A stretch of DNA of 64,000 nt from Paenilisteria portnoyi (GTDB lineage: Bacteria > Bacillota > Bacilli > Lactobacillales > Listeriaceae), in NCBI RefSeq assembly GCF_014322795.1, contig NZ_JAASTT010000015.1:1-64000 (forward strand). Reading direction: 5' to 3'. Under the pieces are notes generated by a model. That model had not been told where the DNA came from. It made no database searches and saw only the letters and a list, made by a program, of their open reading frames with translations. The translations under genes and the position numbers were made by a program. Shown here piece by piece: positions 8,975 through 18,198 of this stretch (within the stretch, counting starts at the first letter, position 1; the number at the start of each line of letters is the position of its first letter).

Positions 8975-9091
8975 GAAAAGCTGAGGAAGCCCGTTTAGCC
9001 TCGACAGAAATTGTTAGAGGGCGCAGTGAAAACCCTCATCTGGTTTTTGCGGAGGCCACGAAATTTCCGAGAGGCTGGCTAAACGAAAGGC
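8975..9091 (+). repeat. Structured palindromic repeat, copy 2
   Basis: Same architecture as copy 1 but diverged. Helices AGCCTC (8997-9002) with GAGGCT (9071-9076), AGCC with GGCT, CGCA (9022-9025) with TGCG (9048-9051), and AAAACC/GGTTTT (9029-9034, 9042-9047). An alternative 9-bp pairing CGTTTAGCC (8992-9000) with GGCTAAACG (9077-9085) also exists. Its tail (AAGCTGGATCCG) is displaced to 9161-9184 by an inserted hairpin module. Confidence 0.75.
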
Positions 9092-9116
9092 AGTTTCATT
9101 ACATTCAACTGCATAT

Positions 9117-9154
9117 TGAGGTTCTAATAAAGCAAACGACGCTTTCTAAGAACC
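9117..9154. repeat. Nested hairpin module inside repeat copy 2
   Basis: Outer arms GGTTCT and AGAACC, inner arms AAAGC and GCTTT. It follows the string GCATATTGAGG, which also precedes the second hairpin near 9394. It separates copy 2 from its tail. Confidence 0.5.
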
Positions 9155-9437
9155 ACAACAAAGCTGGATCCGAAGGCGCCAAACCAAAAACTACACATGA
9201 TTAACCACCCAAACAAGCCAACACCACTTCAAATTCATAGCAATTTTATCACAAAAAATAGTCGAAAAATCGTTTTTGTCCTAAACGCTTGATTATTGAT
9301 CCTGAACGCCGAAAATCGCCCTAAATATTAGCTATTATCTTTTCGCATGAAACAAATTCCCACTGATGGATTACCTGCTCGCTTCGCTCTCATGCATATT
9401 GAGGCTCTTTAAATTCACTAATCCTTATTTGCTTTAC

Positions 9438-9471
9438 TAGTGGTTCTCTACTCAGCGTCATAAGAACCACT
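9438..9471. repeat. Second hairpin of the GCATATTGAGG-associated type
   Basis: Arms AGTGGTTCT and AGAACCACT are perfectly complementary around a 15-base loop. The region shares the leading GCATATTGAGG string and the AAGAACCAC arm with the hairpin at 9117-9154. Confidence 0.5.
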
Positions 9472-9474
9472 GTT

Positions 9475-9505
9475 TGTAACCCGTGCCAGTTCCCGGTCCA
9501 TTCGA
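9475..9505 (-). repeat. 31-bp orphan fragment of wapA
   Basis: Identical over 31 bases to 7135-7165 inside wapA, where it encodes the start of an FN3-like module. Flanks differ on both sides. It is probably a scar left by deletion or recombination of a wapA-like copy. Confidence 0.8.
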
Positions 9506-9614
9506 TGTTTTTTTAACGTCATTTATTTCCAATGACAGACAATTCCATTTAAAAAATCCTCTCGATAATATAATTCAAATTGATTTTTGTGTTTTTATTA
9601 CAAATCTACACGCC

Positions 9615-9650
9615 AAGTAAGGGCATCACTATTACTGTGTGCCCTTACTT
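9615..9650 (-). terminator. Hairpin downstream of the membrane-anchored partner gene
   Basis: Arms AAGTAAGGGCA (9615-9625) and TGCCCTTACTT (9640-9650) pair perfectly. The T-rich side is weak for the minus strand, so termination here is plausible rather than certain. Confidence 0.5.
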
Positions 9651-9686
9651 TATAATTAAGTTTTCTACTAATTCTACCATACTAAT

Positions 9687-10862
9687 CTATTGTGGCAGCC
9701 TCGTCCATTTAATAACTGACTCATCCCATATCAACATCGTGTTAAATAAACTCTCATCGTTTTTTCTAGTGATTACTGTCATTGAAGAAATGGGATTAGC
9801 AGAAGAGACGAAAAAATTATCTGGAAGTTTTTGTTGTATACTTTTATTCCAATAAATATCTCCATTTAAATCAATTTTGTAAGATGTTGTATTAGTAATT
9901 ATCTCACCATTTAAGCTATACGCAGCCTTAGTATCCCCCTCATCTTTATTTATCAAATCTACTCCTTTTGAATCTGCATTAAAAAGATATAAACCTTTTG
10001 GGGGCGCATGGATGGTATATTTAAAAAATACCGTTTGCTTATCGCTAGTTGGCTTAATATGACCTAAAAACTGTTCTCCTAAATCATACTGTTCTATTTT
10101 TCTACTGTTGATGTCATAGGTCTTTATCAAAGCATTTTCTTCATACTTACGATTATCAATATACCATAATTTGTTCTCAGATAGTCCCAATTCATTATTT
10201 GGATAATTCACAGTCGTTATAGTATCAATTATACTTTGCTTACCACTTAAAAGATTATATGATTTTATTGTTCCCTTATAGTTACCTATAATCATAGTGT
10301 CTTTATCCTCACCTGTCCCGACCTCCTCCTGATTCTTAGTTGTATCATCCTCTATCCAATACACAGTATCTTCTCTAAGAATAAATGAATCAAAATATTT
10401 TTCATTACTATTCTTAAACCGATTTATAATCTTTTTTTTCTTTAAATCATAGACAACTAATGTACTTAAATAGTCTGTACTATTTTGATCTAACCAAACC
10501 AAATAATCCTCATTACCAGCCAGCGAAATCAATTCACCTTCCCCTAATCTATACTTCGAAGTGTATATTGGGGTGATTGAACCGCTTTTTTTATTCATTT
10601 CAAAAACTTTTCTTGAAGGGGAATCCTCCCCATTAGAAATTAATGTATATATGCTATCTTTATTATTTACAGCACTATAGAAAGACCCTTTTTTTGACAT
10701 TTCATAGGAAACAAAATTTTTTGATTTCTCAATACTGACTTCAAGTTTTTTCTCCTTAACACTATCATTTTTTATCGTATATAAATACCCTATAACTAAT
10801 ACAATAGCTAGCGCAACTATACTGGTAACAGTGATAACGACGTGCTTCTTTCTTTTATTCAT
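9687..10862 (-). CDS. Membrane-anchored extracellular protein, putative partner or immunity factor of the C39-tipped WapA-like protein
   Basis: Predicted 391 residues. It begins with a basic stretch (MNKRKKHVV) and one membrane segment at about 8-29, leaving a large outside domain. That domain alternates short strands and aromatic turns (YLVWLDQN, LWYIDNR, TVYWIEDD), resembling a beta-propeller, but I recognise no family. The gene starts 11 bases after the stop of the WapA-like gene and must be cotranscribed with it. The position matches that of an immunity gene in toxin loci. A surface-anchored inhibitor would suit a secreted cysteine peptidase better than a cytoplasmic one, but that is inference; it could also be an accessory or lipid II/peptidoglycan-sensing protein. 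Composition is AT-rich, like the 3' end of its neighbour. Confidence 0.6.
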   Translation of the reverse strand: MNKRKKHVVITVTSIVALAIVLVIGYLYTIKNDSVKEKKLEVSIEKSKNFVSYEMSKKGSFYSAVNNKDSIYTLISNGEDSPSRKVFEMNKKSGSITPIYTSKYRLGEGELISLAGNEDYLVWLDQNSTDYLSTLVVYDLKKKKIINRFKNSNEKYFDSFILREDTVYWIEDDTTKNQEEVGTGEDKDTMIIGNYKGTIKSYNLLSGKQSIIDTITTVNYPNNELGLSENKLWYIDNRKYEENALIKTYDINSRKIEQYDLGEQFLGHIKPTSDKQTVFFKYTIHAPPKGLYLFNADSKGVDLINKDEGDTKAAYSLNGEIITNTTSYKIDLNGDIYWNKSIQQKLPDNFFVSSANPISSMTVITRKNDESLFNTMLIWDESVIKWTRLPQ

Positions 10863-10873
10863 AATTATCTCCT

Positions 10874-13800
10874 TTAGTATACAAATACAGGATTAGGACT
10901 ACTTATATTTTTTTGATACATCGCTTTTGTCAATGTATTATTCTGCCCCACTCCGGTCCCAATATTTTCCCACCATACCATGTTATGTTTAGAGTCTGTA
11001 TTATATGCTTGGGCTTGATAAGTACCATTATATTTACGAACGCCACCAATAGTCAGATAATGACCAGCATTAGGATTTGTCTTTGCTGAGTACTTACTTA
11101 AATACAATTGATGCACTAAAACCATAGGAGCATTACTTTTTTGAGCTAAAACGCCATCCAAACGCGTTCTTATTTTATTAGCTGCTCCACTACCGAATTC
11201 TTTAATTGTTGCTGTTATATAAGGTGTCTTCGAGAAGCCATACGTGTTTTTATATCGATTTATTTGGACTGCCATATTCTGAGAAGTTGTTTTCCCATAA
11301 TAATAAGAATAACCCATTTGGACACCAAAATTATTTTGAATCGCCTTAACATCTACACTTCTCTTCTTATACATATGATAACTTAGAGCTTGTGCCAAAT
11401 TAGCCGGTCCACACCAGTGGCTATATTTTTGTTTTACTAGCTTAATACCTGCAATAGATGAACGTAATGTAGGTTCTCCATCTGGGTATAGTAAATCTCG
11501 CTCTTCTACTAATTTTTCTAACTCTGCATCCTTTGCATCCGATATCTCTTTATCATATTCAGAATATTTATCAACAACCTTCTCCATCTCAACTGATTCG
11601 TTTAAACCGTAATTTTCTCCTGCCGTAGCAAATAATCTAGACTCCGATTTTTCTGCTTTAACTATATCTTTCGTACGTTCTTCCTCTACCTCTGGATCAA
11701 TAAACTTCGTATAATTATCTTCATCTATTGCTTCTTGCGCATTTTGACTATCTAAATAATCTATCAAATAGTCGGACATGTACAGATAGTCTGCTCTTTC
11801 TGCCAAGCCAGCATCTATTTCTTCAAAAACTTGTGCTTTCACAAAATCTTTGAACTCCTGAGAATCCAACTTCATATTAAGTCCCTTTTTTTCTAAATAT
11901 TTTAACAAGAAGTCTTGTACTTCTTGCTTTGTAGAAAGGTAAGATAACTCTTGCTCAGTAGGTATGGATGGCTTATACACATTAGAAATTTCACTACCAT
12001 TACGTTCCCCATCATTTACATAGGCCTGCACTCGGAACCAATAATTCGTTGCTTCTCCATATAAAACACTGCCAGCATTTTTGTATACTGGTGAAGGATT
12101 TTTTGCTAATTCCTCTCCTCTTCCATCTGTATGTATATCCGCTTGACCTAATGAAACCTCTTCCTTAGTAGGCCAGATACCTTTATCTTTACTCGTCCAA
12201 GAACGTTCCTCTCCCACATCGAAATAGATGTTCTTTTTTCCATCAAAGATAGTAACCTTATAGCCATCTGCCCCTTCTATTTCATCCCAATCTAAAGTAA
12301 CATATCCACTCTCTGCTCCTTCAGCGTTAGCATATGCTTCCCCAGTCGGTGGAACAGGCGTCGCAAGTGGCATATACGAATTAGTAATGTCGGATGTTGG
12401 ACCATCTCCCCATGGATAAACTGCTAATATACGCACGATGTATTTTTCTTGGTCTCGTAGTCCAAACGTACTTCCTGCTTGATAACCATTCTCATACAGT
12501 GCTCGAGGATCATTTGCAAACTCTTCACCTGTACCATCTTTATGAAACTTATACAGACCATTATCTATCTCTTCTTGTGTTGGAAATATTTTCTTTCCCT
12601 TAGTGGACCAATTTGTCACATTTCCAGTATTGAAGTATTCATAATTATAACCATTTCCAATGACAATTCTATAATCAACTGCGCCTGGTACCGCTTGCCA
12701 AGAAATATCCATGTATCCCGTTTCGGTTCCAGCACCACTTGAATAAGATTGGATAGTTGACTTCTCTGGCTTTGCTGGTGTAGCTTCTGGTGGCATGTAC
12801 GCATCCGTTATATCCGATGTTGGACCATCTCCGCCCGGGTAAATAGCTAAAATACGCACTATATATTTAGTTTGGTTGCGAAGTCCGAATGTACTCCCTG
12901 CTTTAAAACCATTCTCATACAGTGCACGTGGATCATTCGCAAATTCTGTTCCTTTACCATCCTTGTGGAATGTGTACAGACCCTTGTCGATTTCCGCTTT
13001 CGTCGGGAAAATCCCTTTGCCTTTTGTCGTCCAAGATGTCACATTGCCTACCGCAAACTGCTCGTAGTTATAACCGTTTCCGATAATGACTTTGTAGCCT
13101 GTCGCTCCTGGTACCTTGTTCCATGTTAGGTTCATAGCGCCAGTACCTGTCCCGACACCATTTGATACAGTCTTAATTATTGCTTTTTCTGGTTTATCAT
13201 ATGTGTACGTGACTTCCAAATAAGGAACATTCGTACCGGTTTCCGTCGCCGTGAACTTTTTCCAATGATCTTGTTGGTTAATCGTATGCATCATGAAGCC
13301 TTTGTTTGGACGGGCACCAGTTGTCCAGGCGCGGACAGAACTTGTCACATCAAAGCTCGCCCATTGATTTCGGCCAATATCGACCGAACCGACATTAAAA
13401 GTGGTTGGCCGATTATTCCAGGTCACACCTGTTGTTGTCCAATCACCTGTGACTTCTTCTAATTTCACTGGATTTTTGGCTGTCGATGAATGATGCCAAA
13501 CAGCGTACGCTTTAAACGTTGCGGACTCGATCGTTGCATTCGCTAAAGAGCTTGTGTCTGGTTTGATATACGCGTAGTTGAATCCTGTTGTATCGTCATA
13601 ACGTCCGACTTTTAACACGTATTGATTTAAAGCAGCATCCCATAGTTTGCTTCCTGAATAATTAGTTGTTGGTGTGACACTAGAAATACCAGCATCCACC
13701 ACTTTTTTCAATTGAACACTTGGATCAATGTATACAGGGTACACGCGATTCGTATCTTTTAACCAAGCTTCATCTGCCGTCAATGTGATTTCATAGGTGG

Positions 13801-14566
13801 TATCATTCATTTCCTTTAACTCAAAGTCTACATTTTCTGACTCTGTCGCATTCCCTATATTGGGATGAATTTTGGAATCTGTCATGACTGGTTTTGGCAA
13901 TGTATAATGTACACTTCCTGTTGTATCTTCAAACACAATGGAGCCATCTGCTATTTGTTTAGCAGCGAGTAACGTGTTTACTTGGAACGTATACTTATTA
14001 CGGCCTGTATATTCTTGTAATACAATGTCCTCCTTGACGGATGTGTTAAACGTTAAGTTCCGCAAATCAGTTTGGGGAAAGACATTGCTATATCGTATTT
14101 CATTTGCTTCTGTTTTCGCTATTGCTTTTTGCACAACCATAGTGCCATTTTCACCTGACGCTGACACAAGCGAGAATGTTACCGCTTGATTTCCTTCGCT
14201 GAACACACTATATTTCCCTTGTTCCATCGTTGGTAAAAAGGCTGCTTGAATTTCCGTTCTTTCTGGTTCAATAATTTTAGTCGTTTTAGTCACGTCATTA
14301 GAGATAGACTCCCATTCGCCATCTTCCTTCACGTGAATCGGTTCCATGTAGATTTCTTTGGTAAATGAGCCGTCTTGATTATCGTACACAATCTCATTTT
14401 CTGTTCGTTCTTCTACAACTTCTACAGGCTTCGCTTCCGTCGTTTTCAGTGTTGGTGCCATATCTCCCTTTGTTTCCTCCGCGAGTGGTTCAAATGCCGG
14501 TAATGTTGAAATCACCAATGCAAATGCTAACCACACTAATAGTCCCTTTTTTAGCCACGTCTTCAT
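10874..14566 (-). CDS. WapA-like secreted protein without RHS repeats, with C-terminal C39-like cysteine peptidase domain
   Basis: Predicted 1230 residues, start at ATG 14566 behind AGAGGAG. The first about 460 residues parallel WapA closely: signal peptide (MKTWLKKGLLVWLAFALVIS), prodomain, and DNRLRE domain (VQLKKVVDAGISSVTPTTNY onward). Three FN3-like modules follow, two nearly duplicate (PGATGYKVIIGNGYNYEQF and PGAVDYRIVIGNGYNYEYF). RHS/YD repeats and the Rhs core are absent. A helical charged segment (about 880-1030) leads to a C-terminal domain with QKYSHWCGPANLAQALSYH near 1050, NAGHYLTIGGV near 1168 and YNTDSKHN near 1190, which fits the Cys-His-Asp/Asn order of C39-like peptidases. 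It probably acts outside the cell as protease or toxin. The 3' part is AT-rich. Function is inferred. Confidence 0.8.
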   Translation of the reverse strand: MKTWLKKGLLVWLAFALVISTLPAFEPLAEETKGDMAPTLKTTEAKPVEVVEERTENEIVYDNQDGSFTKEIYMEPIHVKEDGEWESISNDVTKTTKIIEPERTEIQAAFLPTMEQGKYSVFSEGNQAVTFSLVSASGENGTMVVQKAIAKTEANEIRYSNVFPQTDLRNLTFNTSVKEDIVLQEYTGRNKYTFQVNTLLAAKQIADGSIVFEDTTGSVHYTLPKPVMTDSKIHPNIGNATESENVDFELKEMNDTTYEITLTADEAWLKDTNRVYPVYIDPSVQLKKVVDAGISSVTPTTNYSGSKLWDAALNQYVLKVGRYDDTTGFNYAYIKPDTSSLANATIESATFKAYAVWHHSSTAKNPVKLEEVTGDWTTTGVTWNNRPTTFNVGSVDIGRNQWASFDVTSSVRAWTTGARPNKGFMMHTINQQDHWKKFTATETGTNVPYLEVTYTYDKPEKAIIKTVSNGVGTGTGAMNLTWNKVPGATGYKVIIGNGYNYEQFAVGNVTSWTTKGKGIFPTKAEIDKGLYTFHKDGKGTEFANDPRALYENGFKAGSTFGLRNQTKYIVRILAIYPGGDGPTSDITDAYMPPEATPAKPEKSTIQSYSSGAGTETGYMDISWQAVPGAVDYRIVIGNGYNYEYFNTGNVTNWSTKGKKIFPTQEEIDNGLYKFHKDGTGEEFANDPRALYENGYQAGSTFGLRDQEKYIVRILAVYPWGDGPTSDITNSYMPLATPVPPTGEAYANAEGAESGYVTLDWDEIEGADGYKVTIFDGKKNIYFDVGEERSWTSKDKGIWPTKEEVSLGQADIHTDGRGEELAKNPSPVYKNAGSVLYGEATNYWFRVQAYVNDGERNGSEISNVYKPSIPTEQELSYLSTKQEVQDFLLKYLEKKGLNMKLDSQEFKDFVKAQVFEEIDAGLAERADYLYMSDYLIDYLDSQNAQEAIDEDNYTKFIDPEVEEERTKDIVKAEKSESRLFATAGENYGLNESVEMEKVVDKYSEYDKEISDAKDAELEKLVEERDLLYPDGEPTLRSSIAGIKLVKQKYSHWCGPANLAQALSYHMYKKRSVDVKAIQNNFGVQMGYSYYYGKTTSQNMAVQINRYKNTYGFSKTPYITATIKEFGSGAANKIRTRLDGVLAQKSNAPMVLVHQLYLSKYSAKTNPNAGHYLTIGGVRKYNGTYQAQAYNTDSKHNMVWWENIGTGVGQNNTLTKAMYQKNISSPNPVFVY

Positions 14567-14821
14567 GCAAAAACTCCTCTGCTTCTTTGTATTTTTATAC
14601 TTTTTTTCTTTAGTGAACATTTTCACCAAATTCTAAGGTAACATATTTAACCTTGGAACTCAATACCATTTTTCGCTTTTTTCTAATAAATTATTTTTTT
14701 CATGCTTTTCTAACTATAAATCTATTCAATCCCGCTATACCAAGCTTCCATCAAGCCGAAATGGCATCACCACCTGTCTTGATTTCTTATCCACTATACA
14801 AACATTCGTTCTTATCGTAAA
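14567..14821 (-). promoter_or_regulatory. Promoter and leader of the second wapA-like gene
   Basis: Minus-strand -35 TTTACG (14816-14821) and -10 TATAGT (14793-14798), spacing 17. The leader is similar to that of wapA over most of its length, including the hairpin built on TTTGGTGA and TCACTAAA near 14610-14630. The spacer palindrome of wapA is degraded here (ACATTCGTT). Confidence 0.65.
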
Positions 14822-16564
<1,743 letters not shown>

Positions 16565-16575
16565 AGTTAGGGAGT

Positions 16576-16616
16576 CAAGTTTGCGAAACGTATCTATGGT
16601 GGGTTTCGTGGACTTG
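16576..16616 (+). terminator. Hairpin after beta-glucosidase gene
   Basis: TCAAGT pairs with ACTTGA and CGAAAC with GTTTCG around a 13-base loop. There is no clear T-run, so it may be an attenuator or RNA-stabilising hairpin rather than a full terminator. Confidence 0.4.
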
Positions 16617-16632
16617 ATTAATAGTTAATTAA

Positions 16633-16646
16633 AGAAAGCGTTAACA
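16633..16646 (+). promoter_or_regulatory. cre site upstream of PTS EIIC gene
   Basis: AGAAAGCGTTAACA matches TGWAANCGNTNWCA except at the first base. The structured repeat copy 3 lies between this operator and the EIIC start codon. Confidence 0.65.
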
Positions 16647-16685
16647 AGGGGTTGTGTCATGTGGGGCGTCGAGTTCGTCGCCTCC

Positions 16686-16805
16686 GGATCCAGCTTCAGA
16701 AGCCAGACCCTCGAAATTTTCGTGGCCTTCGCAAAAGTCAAAAGAGGACTTTTACTGCGCCCCCTAACAAATTTTTTCGGGTCTAACGGGCTTCTTCAGC
16801 TTTTC
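16686..16805 (-). repeat. Structured palindromic repeat, copy 3
   Basis: Inverted relative to copies 1 and 2. Helices AGAAGCC (16698-16704) with GGCTTCT (16789-16795), AGACCC (16705-16710) with GGGTCT (16779-16784), CGCA with TGCG, and AAAAGTC (16733-16739) with GACTTTT (16747-16753). All are base-changed relative to copies 1 and 2 yet still complementary. The tail extends to about 16668. It lies in the probable 5' leader of the PTS gene. Confidence 0.8.
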
Positions 16806-16824
16806 AAATTGGGAGGTTCATTTT

Positions 16825-18186
16825 ATGAGTTTAATGACAAAGTTCGAACATGGTATGGAGAAAGCACTTGTACCCGTTGCCAACAAATTGAATTCACAGC
16901 GGCATATTGCTGCCATTCGTGACGCATTTATTTTAGTTTTCCCTTTAATCATGGCAGGGTCGATTATCCTTTTAATCAACTTCGCAGTGCTTAGTCCAGA
17001 TGGTTTTATCGCTAAAATCCTATTTCTAGGTAAGATTTTCCCGAATCTCGCGGACGCTCAGGCTATTTTCGCGCCGGTTCTGCAAGGTTCAACCAATATT
17101 ATGGCCATACTTATCACTTTTTTAGTAGCACGAAATCTCGCTATCTTTTTCCAGCAGGATGATCTTTTATGCGGTTTAACAGCAATCGGCGCGTTTTTCA
17201 TCATCTACACGCCATACCTTGTTGTCGAAAACCAAGCGTACATGACTACCAAATTCCTAGGAGCGCAAGGCCTGTTCGTAGCGCTAATCGTTGGTATTAT
17301 TACTGGGGAAGTTTTCAGCCGTCTTGCACGCGCACCGAGACTGACCATCAAAATGCCAGCCCAAGTGCCGCCAGCCGTTTCTCGTTCTTTCAAAGTTTTG
17401 ATTCCCGTTATTCTTGTGATGATCTTGTTCTCCGTTTTGAACTATCTAATCACTTTAATAGCTCCAGAAGGCTTGCATGACCTCGTTTACACGGTTATTC
17501 AATCGCCACTAAAAGACATGGGTACGAATATTTATTCTGTCCTATTGCTTGGCTTTATTTCCAACTTACTATGGGTTCTCGGGATTCATGGTCCAAACAC
17601 GATTGCAGCGATCCGCGATACCATTTTCACAGAACCTAACTTGGCAAACTTGAACTATGTAGCACAGCACGGTTCCGCATGGGGCGCGCCTTACCCAACA
17701 ACTTGGGCAGGTCTAAATGACGCTTTTGCGAACTATGGTGGTTCTGGAATGACGCTCGGTCTTCTGATCGCGATTTTCTTCGCTTCCAAACGTGCCGATC
17801 ACCGCGATATCGCGAAACTATCGATTGCACCAGGCTTGTTCAACATTAACGAACCAGTTATTTTCGGTCTTCCAATCGTGCTGAATCCGATTATGGTGAT
17901 TCCGTTCATCTTTGTCCCAGCCATCAACACGCTAATCGGTTACTTCTTCATCCACTTCAAAATTATCCCGCCAGTCGCGTATCAAGTGCCTTGGACAACA
18001 CCGGGGCCACTGATTCCGTTCCTTGGTACCGGAGGAAATTGGCTCGCACTGCTCGTCGGACTACTCTGTTTGGCCGTCGCAACCATTTGTTACCTACCAT
18101 TCGTACTCGTATCCAATAAAGTAGCCGCGAGTGATGCACAAATGGACGCAAACGCAACGGAATCCGCAACAGCAACTGAAAAATAG
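16825..18186 (+). CDS. celB: PTS lactose/cellobiose-family EIIC permease
   Basis: Predicted 453-residue integral membrane protein with about ten hydrophobic segments. It has the EIIC features of the lactose/cellobiose family: RHIAAIRDAFILVFPLIMAGS near the start, WVLGIHGPNTIAAI in the middle and PGLFNINEPVIFGLPIVLNP in the substrate loop. It moves and helps phosphorylate a beta-glucoside at the cytoplasmic membrane. GGGAGG sits 8 bases before the ATG. No EIIB or EIIA is encoded between the glucosidase and ROK genes, so phospho-transfer must be supplied from elsewhere. A cre site and a structured repeat precede it. Family call is firm; the sugar is inferred from the GH1 neighbour. Confidence 0.9.
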   Translation: MSLMTKFEHGMEKALVPVANKLNSQRHIAAIRDAFILVFPLIMAGSIILLINFAVLSPDGFIAKILFLGKIFPNLADAQAIFAPVLQGSTNIMAILITFLVARNLAIFFQQDDLLCGLTAIGAFFIIYTPYLVVENQAYMTTKFLGAQGLFVALIVGIITGEVFSRLARAPRLTIKMPAQVPPAVSRSFKVLIPVILVMILFSVLNYLITLIAPEGLHDLVYTVIQSPLKDMGTNIYSVLLLGFISNLLWVLGIHGPNTIAAIRDTIFTEPNLANLNYVAQHGSAWGAPYPTTWAGLNDAFANYGGSGMTLGLLIAIFFASKRADHRDIAKLSIAPGLFNINEPVIFGLPIVLNPIMVIPFIFVPAINTLIGYFFIHFKIIPPVAYQVPWTTPGPLIPFLGTGGNWLALLVGLLCLAVATICYLPFVLVSNKVAASDAQMDANATESATATEK

Positions 18187-18198
18187 GAGTTGACTAAT

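Larger units (their letters stand above)
8830..9686. other. Long intergenic region between the two wapA-like loci
   Basis: Contains no convincing gene. From left to right it holds two tandem structured repeats (8851-8971, 8975-9091), a hairpin module (9117-9154), a detached repeat tail (9161-9184), a tract shared with the region upstream of the second wapA-like gene (9246-9325 versus 14872-14945), a second hairpin (9438-9471), a 31-bp scrap identical to part of wapA (9475-9505) and a terminator-like hairpin (9615-9650). It looks like a site of repeated insertion and deletion. Confidence 0.6.
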
